A stretch of DNA of 64,000 bases from an uncultured Chitinophaga sp. (GTDB taxonomy: Bacteria > Bacteroidota > Bacteroidia > Chitinophagales > Chitinophagaceae), in assembly GCF_937898475.1 (NCBI RefSeq), contig NZ_CALEJS010000024.1:26546-90545 (forward strand), in the 5' to 3' direction. The notes below the pieces were generated by a model, which was not told where the DNA came from, did no database searches, and saw only the letters and a program-made list of their open reading frames with translations. The position numbers and the translations under genes are program-made. Each line of letters starts with the position of its first letter. Positions within the stretch are counted from its first letter, which is position 1. Below, piece by piece: positions 18,420-26,624 of this stretch.

Positions 18420-18484
18420 ATTGGATTGCTGATGGGTATGTTTCCGGATCACGGGTAGTTGTATCTGAATGGCAGGTGGCAGCA

Positions 18485-18838
18485 CTATTCTGCAGCGGCC
18501 TGGTGCATGATATGTACGCGGCTCCAGTTGGATAATAAAAACATCACTTCCCGCAGGGATTCCCCTTTTTCGCTCAATGAGTACTCCACCCTGGGCGGGA
18601 TCTCCGGGTAGGCTTTGCGTATGATAATACCATCTGCTTCCAGCTCCTTGAGGCATCTGGAGAGCACCTTGAGCGCAATGCTGGGCATTACTTTGCTGAA
18701 TTCCCCGAAGCGCATGGGGCCTTTGAGCAGCAGCCAGATAATGGGCGGCTTCCATTTACCCCCGATCACATCAATGGTGGCGGTGATAGGACATTCTTCC
18801 GCGCTGTGATATTTCAGCTGATTTTTTTTGATCTCCAT
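18485..18838 (-). CDS. HxlR-family winged-helix transcriptional regulator
   Basis: 117 residues, the usual length for HxlR/YodB-type regulators. The signature ECPITATIDVIGGKWKPPIIWLL lies near residues 15-37, followed by MRFGEFSKVMPSIALKVLSRCLKELEADGII (recognition helix) and the wing RVEYSLSEKG. One conserved N-terminal Cys (C16) could sense electrophiles or oxidants, as in the YodB/HypR group. It is divergent from an SDR-like gene at 18949, with direct-repeat operators between them, so it probably represses that gene. Confidence 0.92.
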   Translation of the reverse strand: MEIKKNQLKYHSAEECPITATIDVIGGKWKPPIIWLLLKGPMRFGEFSKVMPSIALKVLSRCLKELEADGIIIRKAYPEIPPRVEYSLSEKGESLREVMFLLSNWSRVHIMHQAAAE

Positions 18839-18851
18839 GATTTAATACGGT

Positions 18852-18903
18852 TGGCAATTACAACCATTTGGTAATTACTTGACATCCTGGTGACTACTTG
18901 ACA
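18852..18903. promoter_or_regulatory. Probable HxlR operator: spaced direct repeats
   Basis: GGTAATTACTTGACA (18870-18884) and GGTGACTACTTGACA (18889-18903) agree at 13 of 15 bases with start-to-start spacing of 19. A partial third copy, GGCAATTAC, begins at 18852, 18 bases earlier. Spaced direct repeats are the known operator form for HxlR. They lie between the HxlR gene and its divergent neighbour. Confidence 0.6.
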
Positions 18904-18928
18904 AAAGTACAGTATTGGGATAAGTTTG
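18898..18928 (+). promoter_or_regulatory. Bacteroidota-type promoter of the SDR-like gene at 18949
   Basis: A -33 TTG (18898-18900), 20 bases, then the -7 box TAAGTTTG (18921-18928), matching TTTG-N19-TAnnTTTG. The -33 element lies inside the second HxlR direct repeat, so a bound repressor would cover the promoter. Confidence 0.65.
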
Positions 18929-18948
18929 CAGTATAAATCTTTCAAAAC

Positions 18949-19548
18949 ATGAAAATTATACTTGTTGGTGCAACGGGCACTATCGGCAAACATATCGCCA
19001 GCGCATTGGAAAAAGAGCACGAGGTGATTAAGGCGGGCAGCAAAAGCGGTGATGTACAGGTAAACATCGGCGACCCGGCTGCTATCAAAGCCATGTACGA
19101 AAAGGTGGGCGCCTTTGATGCGCTGATCTGCGCAGCGGGCGACGGGCATTTCGGTCCACTGGAAAAAATGACGGACGCGGATTTCCGGGTAAGCGTGAAC
19201 AGTAAGCTCATGGGGCAGGTGAACCTGGTGCTGATAGGTCAGCATTATATCAACCCCAATGGCTCTTTTACGCTCACCTCCGGCAGCCTGGGGGTAGACC
19301 CGGTGCCGATGGCGGCCTCCTTAAGCGCGGTGAACAGCGCCATAGAGGGGTTTGTGCGCGGGGCGGCCATCGAATTAAAGAACGGCGTACGGATCAACGC
19401 GGTAGGCCCGGGTGTGGCGGAAGAGTCGCCTGCCTATTTTCCTTTCTTCCCCGGGCATGAGCCGGTGTCTATGCGGCGGATCGCCCTGGCGTATGTAAGA
19501 AGTGTGCTGGGTGCGCAAACGGGGCAAACCTACCGCTTGCTGAGCTAA
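18949..19548 (+). CDS. Short SDR-like NAD(P)-binding protein lacking the YxxxK catalytic pair
   Basis: 199 residues. The Rossmann motif GATGTIG is at residues 7-13 and AAGDGHFGPL replaces the usual NNAG. The region that should hold YxxxK reads LSAVNSAIEGF, so Tyr and Lys are both absent, as in a known subset of short SDR proteins. NAD(P) binding is likely but classical SDR chemistry is doubtful. It is divergent from the HxlR regulator, under a promoter overlapped by HxlR-type repeats, and closed by a strong hairpin, so it forms a one-gene unit probably induced by electrophilic or oxidative signals. Confidence 0.85.
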   Translation: MKIILVGATGTIGKHIASALEKEHEVIKAGSKSGDVQVNIGDPAAIKAMYEKVGAFDALICAAGDGHFGPLEKMTDADFRVSVNSKLMGQVNLVLIGQHYINPNGSFTLTSGSLGVDPVPMAASLSAVNSAIEGFVRGAAIELKNGVRINAVGPGVAEESPAYFPFFPGHEPVSMRRIALAYVRSVLGAQTGQTYRLLS

Positions 19549-19570
19549 ACGTTTAAACAGGGTATAACAG

Positions 19571-19610
19571 GACAATGCCAGGTTGCCAAGCATAGCAGCC
19601 TGGCATTGTC
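19571..19610 (+). terminator. Long terminator hairpin
   Basis: GACAATGCCAGGTTGC pairs along 16 positions (one G-U) with GCAGCCTGGCATTGTC around an 8-base loop, 22 bases after the SDR-like stop. The T-tract is short (ATTTG). Confidence 0.7.
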
Positions 19611-19716
19611 ATTTGGGGATCAATTGTTTGTATACTTAACATTTTTTTATATATTGGCAGCATAATCAGCTAATTACATGCAATTTGACCAATCTCCTAT
19701 ACTCATAAACTACTAG

Positions 19717-20391
19717 ATGTTCTATACCATACCTACTAAAGGGGGACTGGGTATTGAACTCTGGGGAACCTATGATGACCTGAATATACTGAATGGCGTT
19801 ATCAGCAGGTTCTCGAATAATGAGCAGCTCAAACCAGTTCCCGGTTCGAAAAACAGGGATAAGATCATCAGCGGCCTGGCCTATGAGATCCGTCATGCGC
19901 TGCAGGGCAGCCGGCTTATCCGTGAATCCGCACTTTTTACCGGTGAAGCCGTTCCACAATTCGGTTGTGAGATCTCCTGGCCGCATATGCTCTTCTCGCT
20001 GGTCGTGCTCCGGTATAACGCTCACTTTGTGACAGCCGGCAAACTGGAGCTGGGCATTTTCCTGATGCTGGAGCACTGGCTGCAAAAATCCATGGAAGAA
20101 TATGATCAGCAGGGCGCCACCCTTTTAGCCCCCTTCCTGGAGGGCGCCATACATGCCGCCAATCCCTGCCTGTATCAATATATGAGAAGTGTGAATATGG
20201 AGTACTTCCTGCTGGGTGGCGGGAAAGAGTCTTTCAGGAAACTGCCCAGGTTGTTGAAACGGACGCAGTACCCGGGATCTGCGTATGACAACTATATGGA
20301 GTTTCTAAGCAACGAGGCGGCCAGGCTGCATTGTGACGCTTCTGAACTGGAATTTGAAGAAGAGAATTCCCTTTATGAAATAGAATGGTAG
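19717..20391 (+). CDS. Conserved hypothetical protein (DUF6904-like)
   Basis: 224 residues, soluble, no signal peptide. It begins MFYTIPTKGGLGIELWGTYD and contains IISGLAYEIRHALQG and FGCEISWPHMLFSLVVLRYN. From memory this opening resembles proteins annotated DUF6904, which is unverified. The ATG at 19717 is used because the family begins there. No function is known. It converges on the membrane protein gene at 20401, which ends only 9 bases after this stop. Confidence 0.7.
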   Translation: MFYTIPTKGGLGIELWGTYDDLNILNGVISRFSNNEQLKPVPGSKNRDKIISGLAYEIRHALQGSRLIRESALFTGEAVPQFGCEISWPHMLFSLVVLRYNAHFVTAGKLELGIFLMLEHWLQKSMEEYDQQGATLLAPFLEGAIHAANPCLYQYMRSVNMEYFLLGGGKESFRKLPRLLKRTQYPGSAYDNYMEFLSNEAARLHCDASELEFEEENSLYEIEW

Positions 20392-20400
20392 CGATGGCGT

Positions 20401-20994
20401 TCAATTCAGACTATGCGGCCCGGTGGGGCCAAAGGCAGTGTCCAGCATAAAAAGTAGTATAGTGGCCAGCAGGCCAAGTATGATCAGCAAGGTCATTTCC
20501 AGCTGTGAGCTGAGTACAGAGCCGCTCAGCACTTTATGAGAATCTGTTTCAAGGTTCTTGCCCTCTCCTATCTGTATATTGCTCAGGCCGATGAGATCCG
20601 CAATGGTTTCACGGAATTCCGACTGGCTGCCCAGGCTATCCCCTTTTGCGGTCTGCGTGCGATAGCCGGACAGATGCGCTTTAAAGGAGCTCCATTTCTT
20701 CTTTTCATCCGGCGTCAGGTAGGTGGTTTCGTAAACCGTTACCAGGCTGTCTATTGCTGCCAGGTGGCCTTCACCGCCTGTCAGTTTCTGCTCATACAGG
20801 TGATTGGCAATGCGATGCAGGTAGGTAGCCGGCAGCAGGCGGTCTTTATAGATGGAGGAAATAGACTGATCGAGGCGGCTCATGTTTCTCCGCTCCCTTA
20901 AATTATTCAGCAGCACCAGCACGATTATGACGATAAACACGCAGCAGATCTTAAACCTGGTGCCAACCTGGAAGAAGCGTTTCATGGGCAGCAT
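20401..20994 (-). CDS. Membrane protein with a 4-helix-bundle MCP-type sensor domain only
   Basis: 197 residues. One membrane segment at ~14-31 (CCVFIVIIVLVLL) and a second at ~165-185 (MTLLIILGLLATILLFML) flank a helical periplasmic region (SIYKDRLLPATYLHRIANHL) that looks like the 4HB_MCP sensor module of chemoreceptors. No HAMP, kinase or methyl-accepting domain follows; the protein ends 13 residues after the second membrane helix. It could be a stand-alone stress sensor or a truncated receptor. An alternative start is the internal ATG at 20985. Confidence 0.65.
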   Translation of the reverse strand: MLPMKRFFQVGTRFKICCVFIVIIVLVLLNNLRERRNMSRLDQSISSIYKDRLLPATYLHRIANHLYEQKLTGGEGHLAAIDSLVTVYETTYLTPDEKKKWSSFKAHLSGYRTQTAKGDSLGSQSEFRETIADLIGLSNIQIGEGKNLETDSHKVLSGSVLSSQLEMTLLIILGLLATILLFMLDTAFGPTGPHSLN

Positions 20995-21079
20995 TTTCCT
21001 TAATATATCGCTTTTTAGCGAATAATTGCCCTTTCCCGGCGGTTTGCTGCAATATGCTTTAAAATACCCACATAGATCT

Positions 21080-21340
21080 TTACCTGTGAAGGATGGCTAT
21101 AAGTATAGAATTGATCATCCTTCCTGTATACACGTTCAGTTCAAGGTGTTGCCAGAAGGTCATGATATCATTCACCAGCCAGCCGTAGCCCACAATATCA
21201 AAGTCAAAAAAGGTAATGGAATCATTTTCGAAATGAAAGTTCCTGGGATCTGCATTGCAGGTTTCCAACATCGTATCTACCAGAGATAAAAGTAGCCAGC
21301 GCGGTAGGGAAAAGATATACGAATACCCACTATATGGCAA
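21080..21340 (-). pseudogene. Fragment of an aminoglycoside-phosphotransferase-type (APH/choline-kinase fold) protein
   Basis: An 86-codon open frame contains NFHFENDSITFFDFDIVGYG followed by WLVNDIMTFWQHL, close to the APH catalytic and metal-binding loops, where DFD supplies Mg ligands. The expected HGDxxxxN catalytic loop is altered to CNADPRN, and both the N-lobe (about 180 residues) and the C-terminal part are missing. No companion piece is visible on either side. Best read as a decayed remnant. Confidence 0.6.
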
Positions 21341-21410
21341 AAAAAACGGCTTTTCGTTGATTTGGCAAAAACAATCAATGATTTGGACAATTCGGCCAGT
21401 TCAAACGGAA

Positions 21411-21430
21411 GCACCTTTGTATTGTAATTA
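21411..21430 (+). promoter_or_regulatory. Conserved 20-bp promoter-proximal element upstream of an SDR gene
   Basis: GCACCTTTGTATTGTAATTA, 28 bases before the ATG at 21458, matches 18 of 20 bases of the minus-strand element at 18400-18419. CCTTTG resembles the -7 box. Confidence 0.45.
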
Positions 21431-21457
21431 ATTGATCACCTAAAATAAAAACAGGAT

Positions 21458-22294
21458 ATGGACACTAACAAAGTATGGTTTGTAACCGGCGCATCAAAAG
21501 GTCTGGGACTTGCCCTGGTTCAAACACTGATCGAAAAAGGCTACAAGGTAGCTGCCACTTCCCGCAAACAGGAACAACTGCAGGAATCCCTGGGCACCGC
21601 TGTCAACTTCCTGCCCCTGGGCGTTGACATTGTTGACGAAGCGAGCGTGAAAAGCGCAATCGCCAAAACCATTGAACAGTTTGGCGGTATAGACGTAGTA
21701 GTGAACAACGCAGGATACGGCCAGCTGGGTACCCTGGAAGAGCTGACAGACAAAGAATCCCGTGAGAACTTTGACGCCAATGTATTCGGTACGCTGAACG
21801 TGATCCGGGCTGCTATGCCGCATCTCCGTGCAAAAAAATCCGGTCATATCATTAACATCTCTTCTATCGCCGGATTCCTGGGTGGTTTCCCTGGCTGGGG
21901 TATCTACAATGCCACAAAATTTGCAGTAGCAGGTTTAACGGAAGCCCTGGCTGCAGAAGTAAAATCACTGGGTGTTAAAGCCACCATCGTATACCCCGGT
22001 TACTTCAAAACCAATTTCCTCTTACAAGGTTCTCTGCGCCTGGCTGAAAGCCCGATTGCTGATTACAAGGAAGCACGCGACCTGGAACATGTACACCAGC
22101 ACGACATTCCCGGCAACCAGCCCGGTGATCCCGCAAAAGCAGCCCTGGCATTTATCCAGTTGGCTGAAAGCGAAAACGCACCGCTGCATTTCTTCATGGG
22201 TTCAGATTCCTTCAACTTAGCCGGTGCCAAGATCCAGGGAGTACAGAGTGATCTGGCCACCAACGAAGCCTTAAGCAAGTCAACTGACTACTAA
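21458..22294 (+). CDS. Short-chain dehydrogenase/reductase (SDR)
   Basis: 278 residues of the classical SDR type: TGASKGLG at residues 10-17, VVVNNAGYG, serine region INISSIAGF and YNATK (YxxxK). It is most like the SDR at 54170 (shared ASKGxGLAL, NNAGYG, HIINISSIAGF). It probably forms a unit with the exported DJ-1/PfpI protein (54 bases later); the AraC regulator at 23292 comes next on the same strand. Substrate unknown. Confidence 0.92.
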   Translation: MDTNKVWFVTGASKGLGLALVQTLIEKGYKVAATSRKQEQLQESLGTAVNFLPLGVDIVDEASVKSAIAKTIEQFGGIDVVVNNAGYGQLGTLEELTDKESRENFDANVFGTLNVIRAAMPHLRAKKSGHIINISSIAGFLGGFPGWGIYNATKFAVAGLTEALAAEVKSLGVKATIVYPGYFKTNFLLQGSLRLAESPIADYKEARDLEHVHQHDIPGNQPGDPAKAALAFIQLAESENAPLHFFMGSDSFNLAGAKIQGVQSDLATNEALSKSTDY

Positions 22295-22348
22295 GCATTA
22301 CTCATTATTAATCTTTAGGCATTATTCACAACTAAATAGTTTATAAAA

Positions 22349-23173
22349 ATGAATCTCAAACATTTGACCAAGTCTGTCACTAAACAGCTGGTGCTTATGC
22401 TGGCGCTCCTGGGCGGCATGACCACAGCTACCAACGCACAGACTACCGTGGAAACCACATCAAACAATCACCAGGGCAAGAAAATACTGATCGTCCTTTC
22501 GGCGGCGGATAACTGGAAAAGAGCAGATGGCTCGGACTACCCTACGGGTTATTGGACGGAAGAATTCGTAGTGATCCACAAAAGGTTTGTAGACGCAGGT
22601 TATACAGTGGAACTGGCAACACCCGGTGGTAAAAAACCAACGGCAGATCCGCACAGCCTGGATCCCAAGGTAGTAGGCGAGGAAAAAGCGGTTGCTTTTG
22701 CGGCATATCTCAAAAGCATCGACAGTGATCTGACACATCCGGTATCCCTGGCCAAAGCGAGCATTGCCAATTATGAAGCCGTGGTAATTCCCGGCGGTCA
22801 CGGGCCCGTTGTGGACCTGTACCAGGACAAGGACATGGGCCGCCTGCTCGTTGCTGCGGATAAAGCTAATAAGGTGATCGGCACCGTATGTCACGGCCAG
22901 GCCGCCCTGCTGAGCGCCATGGACACTAAGGGTAAATGGCTGTTCAAAGGGCGTACTTTAACCGCCTTCAGCGACGAAGAAGAGGTTGAATTTGGCACCG
23001 CCTCCAACGCACCCTGGCTTTTAGCCTCCAGGTTAAGGGAATGCGGCGCTAAATATGAGAGAGGTGAAAAGAACTGGGGAGCATTTGTAGTGCGTGACAG
23101 GAATATGATCAGTGGACAAAACCCCGCTTCTTCAGAACCGATGGCAGACGCCGTTCTCGAAGCGATAAAGTAA
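22349..23173 (+). CDS. Exported DJ-1/PfpI-family protein (Hsp31-like)
   Basis: 274 residues. A signal peptide (residues 1-30, ending TNAQ) is followed by the DJ-1/PfpI fold: KILIVLSAADNW, GYWTEE (E71/E72, family glutamate), VVIPGGHG and the nucleophile elbow TVCHGQAALL with C181 and H182. Hsp31-like members act as chaperones or glyoxalase-III-type enzymes that remove reactive aldehydes. The link to an SDR and an AraC regulator fits aldehyde defence. Its predicted export is less usual, since most characterised members are cytosolic. Confidence 0.88.
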   Translation: MNLKHLTKSVTKQLVLMLALLGGMTTATNAQTTVETTSNNHQGKKILIVLSAADNWKRADGSDYPTGYWTEEFVVIHKRFVDAGYTVELATPGGKKPTADPHSLDPKVVGEEKAVAFAAYLKSIDSDLTHPVSLAKASIANYEAVVIPGGHGPVVDLYQDKDMGRLLVAADKANKVIGTVCHGQAALLSAMDTKGKWLFKGRTLTAFSDEEEVEFGTASNAPWLLASRLRECGAKYERGEKNWGAFVVRDRNMISGQNPASSEPMADAVLEAIK

Positions 23174-23199
23174 GGACCATGCAAGGCAATGTTCACAGG

Positions 23200-23226
23200 A
23201 GCATGAAGGTTATACTTCATGCTTTC
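23200..23226 (+). terminator. Hairpin after the DJ-1/PfpI gene
   Basis: AGCATGAAG pairs perfectly with CTTCATGCT around a 6-base loop, followed by TTCTG. It separates the SDR-DJ-1 unit from the downstream AraC gene. Confidence 0.6.
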
Positions 23227-23291
23227 TGACATTGTGGCCCATTAGTGATTACAGGGATAAAAGCCCCATTTCTTTCTTAACTTTAATGACC

Positions 23292-24215
23292 ATGAAAAGC
23301 AAACAGGTTTATACCTTCAATACCATCAGCGAGTTTCACAAAATGAGCGGCCTGCCCGCCCCTCAGCACCCGCAGATCAGCCTGGTGGATTATGGCCAGG
23401 TAGCTTACCAGACGGACGAAAAGGAGATCCGCTGGCTGCAGAACTTCTACTCCGTGGGTTTAAAACGGAATATCAGCGGCAAATTCAGGTACGGGCAACA
23501 GGTATATGATTTTGACGAAGGGCTGATGTCTTTCGTGGCGCCCAATCAACTGGTGCATATCGAAATTACACCCAACGATGACGGTCAAAAGCCTTCCGGC
23601 TGGTTGCTGCTGATCCACCCGGATTTCCTGTGGAACACATCACTTGCAAAAACGATCAAACAATATGATTTCTTTGGCTATGCCATTAATGAAGCGCTGT
23701 TCCTGTCTGAAAAAGAGGAAACGATCATCGTTGATGTGCTGAAGAATATCCAGCGCGAGTATGAATCGAACATCGACAAGTTCAGCCAGGATATTATCAT
23801 ATCACAGATCGAGGTGCTGCTCAACTATACCAAGCGTTTTTATGAGCGGCAGTTTGTGACCAGGAAAATTCCCAATCACCAGATCCTGCAACAGCTGGAA
23901 GAAGTGCTTACTGCATCCATGCAGGAAACCAGGCTGCTGCAGCATGGCCTGCCCACCGTGCAGCAGATCGCCGGCCAGCTGAACCTCTCTCCCAACTATC
24001 TCAGCAGCATGCTGACCGTGCTTACGGGACATAGTACCCAGCAGCATATTCACAACAAGCTGATTGAAAAGGCCAAGGAAAAGCTGTCTACCACTACCCT
24101 CTCCATCAGCGAAATCGCTTATGAACTGGGTTTTGAACACCCGGCATCTTTTACCAAGTTGTTCAAAGCGAAAACCAACCTGTCGCCTAATGCTTTCAGG
24201 AGTAGTTTTAACTGA
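23292..24215 (+). CDS. AraC-family transcriptional regulator (SDR-linked subfamily)
   Basis: The start is the ATG at 23292 (MKSKQVYTF) or 23286; the frame is open to a TTG at 23232 with no homology to its paralogs. About 308 residues with sensor motifs YGQQVYDFDEGLMSFVAPNQ and GWLLLIHPDFLW and HTH motifs including SISEIAYELGFEHPASFTKLFK. By eye it is very similar to the regulator at 62817 and less so to 16657. It lies downstream of an SDR and a DJ-1 gene but is separated from them by a hairpin, so it may have its own promoter. Confidence 0.9.
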   Translation: MKSKQVYTFNTISEFHKMSGLPAPQHPQISLVDYGQVAYQTDEKEIRWLQNFYSVGLKRNISGKFRYGQQVYDFDEGLMSFVAPNQLVHIEITPNDDGQKPSGWLLLIHPDFLWNTSLAKTIKQYDFFGYAINEALFLSEKEETIIVDVLKNIQREYESNIDKFSQDIIISQIEVLLNYTKRFYERQFVTRKIPNHQILQQLEEVLTASMQETRLLQHGLPTVQQIAGQLNLSPNYLSSMLTVLTGHSTQQHIHNKLIEKAKEKLSTTTLSISEIAYELGFEHPASFTKLFKAKTNLSPNAFRSSFN

Positions 24216-24274
24216 TGGAGCGACTGCTGCAACGACATCTCCAACGCTTTTATATCAGCATATCACGCTTATTA

Positions 24275-24326
24275 TTGCCGCACCAGGATTATCTATCCAC
24301 TACTGATCCTGATGCGGCAATTTTGT
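24275..24326 (+). terminator. Terminator after the AraC gene
   Basis: TTGCCGCA pairs with TGCGGCAA, with inner AGGAT/ATCCT pairing, followed by TTTTG. Confidence 0.75.
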
Positions 24327-24431
24327 TTACCTCTCCACACAGATATTGATAAATATCAATGATCTCCCTGGCAGGGTCAGATACATTTGTGATGTTCCGC
24401 GGAAAACCTAAACGAACTAAAACATCAACAA

Positions 24432-25349
24432 ATGCGACCTAACAGGAAATCTACAGCCATCAGGCTGCTGTTCATACTATTACCCGTATGCAGTTTTGCC
24501 CAGGGTTATATTGAAGGAGTCAATATAAGCTATGAACATATGCCGATGAAGATCAAAGCACATGGTGGCGATCAGACCTTCAGCGGCAACAACTTTAAAG
24601 TATCCAGCACCACCCCCATATTTCTCCGTCCCGACAAATCAAAGTACCTGCTGGTGGGCGCCAACCTGGAAGCCTTTAATTTCTCAGGCACACACCCCGC
24701 ATTCGAGGTAAAGACCGTATACAGCATTTCCCCCACTGTAGGTTACAGCACTATGCTAAGCCGCAATTTCAACCTGACAGCCTTACTGACCCCTTTCCTG
24801 AACAGCGACTATAAAGACGTGAAAGGCGCTGATATTAAATTCGGCGCCATTGTAAGGGGCAACTGGAAGGTAAGCGATGAACTCAGCTGGCGAGCCATTC
24901 TTGGCTACAGAAGCCAGTTCTATGGCCCGCAGTATATCATACTGGTGGGGCTTGACTGGCAGCTCAATGACAAATGGCGGATATTCGGCGATCTGCCCAG
25001 CAGTACCACCATCAGCTATGCAGTGAACGAAAAAGTGAATACCGGTTTTAACCTGTTTGTACAGCAGACCAGCTACCGGCTAAAGAACCAGGAACGGTAC
25101 TTTGAATACAATACCGTGAACCCGGGGCTGTTTGCAGAATACTATGTCAGCCCCAGATGGGCAGTACGCGCTACTGCGGCATATACGCTGATCAGGAATA
25201 TGGAGATCTATAACAAAGATGACAAGACAGACGGCTTTGTTGATTTCCTTGAGCTGGGCGACCGCAAAGATCCGCTCAACCCGGAGGTATCCAGCGGCCT
25301 TTCTTTCAAAATAGGGCTGAGTTACAGAATTGTTCCGGGCAAACGATAG
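24432..25349 (+). CDS. Outer-membrane beta-barrel protein (DUF6268-like)
   Basis: 305 residues with a signal peptide ending CSFAQ (residue ~24). Alternating hydrophobic strands with aromatic girdle residues (KYLLVGANLEAFNF, YIILVGLDWQLNDKWRIFGDLP) and a C-terminal strand (SFKIGLSYRIVPGKR) indicate a beta-barrel, resembling proteins annotated DUF6268. Function unknown. A FAH-family gene follows after 22 bases on the same strand and may be co-transcribed. Confidence 0.75.
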   Translation: MRPNRKSTAIRLLFILLPVCSFAQGYIEGVNISYEHMPMKIKAHGGDQTFSGNNFKVSSTTPIFLRPDKSKYLLVGANLEAFNFSGTHPAFEVKTVYSISPTVGYSTMLSRNFNLTALLTPFLNSDYKDVKGADIKFGAIVRGNWKVSDELSWRAILGYRSQFYGPQYIILVGLDWQLNDKWRIFGDLPSSTTISYAVNEKVNTGFNLFVQQTSYRLKNQERYFEYNTVNPGLFAEYYVSPRWAVRATAAYTLIRNMEIYNKDDKTDGFVDFLELGDRKDPLNPEVSSGLSFKIGLSYRIVPGKR

Positions 25350-25371
25350 ACGTTAACAAAACAATCATTAC

Positions 25372-26538
25372 ATGAGCAGTATATTGATCAACCTGGCAGC
25401 CACCGGCTTCCTTACTTTATTACATATCCAGGTTGTTGCCGCGGCCATCAGCTGGAAAGACCGTTTGCAGCATACCGAGCATATGATAAAGCCGGTAACA
25501 GAAGCCCTTACCTTCAGCAGGTTCCGCCAAGACGACCAGGTACATATCATGGCAGTGCTGAACGATAATGGCGAAAGCGTAACAGGGGTAGACCTTAGTG
25601 CAGCATTAAACCGCTATGCGGAAAATACATTTGAGGTGATACAAGACCTCACATATGACGATGTTGTAAAAGCTGTGCATAGCATCACGCATACAGTTAC
25701 GGCAAAGTACCAGGATCTCTTACCCGGTGTGGCTGGTAATGCGCACCTGGCCATTGGGATCAACTATGCCGATCACGGCAAGGAAACCGGGCAGGTGAAG
25801 CCTTTTATGTTTCCCAAGTATGTGGATACCGATCCGGCCATCCATCACCTGCCATACACCCAGGGCTGGCTGCTGGATCATGAAGTGGAACTGGGCCTTG
25901 TGTTTCCCTCGGCAGTCTGTTCGCCCGCAGACCTGGATCATATTTTGGTTGGGTTCCTGGTGGTGAATGATTTTACAGACAGGGCTACCCTGCTGCGTAA
26001 AATGGACAGTAAAAACGTTACGGGCGGCAAAGGCTTTCCGGACGCCAAAAGCAAGCAAGGATTCCTGCCAACGGGCCCCTATATGGTGGTGCCCAGGGAT
26101 TGGCGGGCCTTTGTGCAGGAACTACAGCTGGAACTGCAGGTGAACGGGCAGCTACGCCAAAAAGGAAACGCCAGAGATATGGTCTGGAACATCGATAAGA
26201 TCATTGAACAATCACTGGCTGTCAAAGGTGAAAAGAGATATGTTTACCAGGATAAAAATGTGCCCCTGTTTGAAGGGAACTGCATTCCGCCCAATAGCAT
26301 TATCATCACGGGAACACCAGCGGGCGTAGTCTTTAATGCCCCGTCAACAGGTTTCATTTTTGGCGCGGTCACCAAATACCTTTTTACCGGTAAGTTCTTC
26401 CGGGAAAAAATGCATCCTTACGTGCTGCAACAATATCTGAAAAAACAAATGAACCACCAGGGCTATCTTAAACCAGGTGACCTGGTGGAAAGCAGGATCA
26501 GCTTCCTGGGAACAATAAAGACCAGCGTTGAGGAATAA
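25372..26538 (+). CDS. Fumarylacetoacetate-hydrolase-family protein with an N-terminal hydrophobic segment
   Basis: 388 residues. The catalytic FAH domain spans about residues 120-385. LAIGINYADH is the typical strand into the active site, DHEVELGLVFP supplies acidic metal ligands, VNDFTDR another acidic ligand, and IIITGTPAGVVFNAP the substrate loop. Members hydrolyse or decarboxylate acylpyruvates and diketones using Mg or Ca. Residues 5-26 are hydrophobic and could be a signal or membrane anchor, unusual for this mostly cytosolic family. It lies 22 bases downstream of the outer-membrane protein gene. Confidence 0.82.
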   Translation: MSSILINLAATGFLTLLHIQVVAAAISWKDRLQHTEHMIKPVTEALTFSRFRQDDQVHIMAVLNDNGESVTGVDLSAALNRYAENTFEVIQDLTYDDVVKAVHSITHTVTAKYQDLLPGVAGNAHLAIGINYADHGKETGQVKPFMFPKYVDTDPAIHHLPYTQGWLLDHEVELGLVFPSAVCSPADLDHILVGFLVVNDFTDRATLLRKMDSKNVTGGKGFPDAKSKQGFLPTGPYMVVPRDWRAFVQELQLELQVNGQLRQKGNARDMVWNIDKIIEQSLAVKGEKRYVYQDKNVPLFEGNCIPPNSIIITGTPAGVVFNAPSTGFIFGAVTKYLFTGKFFREKMHPYVLQQYLKKQMNHQGYLKPGDLVESRISFLGTIKTSVEE

Positions 26539-26624
26539 ACGAAGAGGCCCGCTGTGCTGTCCGATGTAGATTTTTAAGTACATTTATGCAAAGCTTGCGG
26601 CTGGTGTAGGGCCCAGGCATACAG

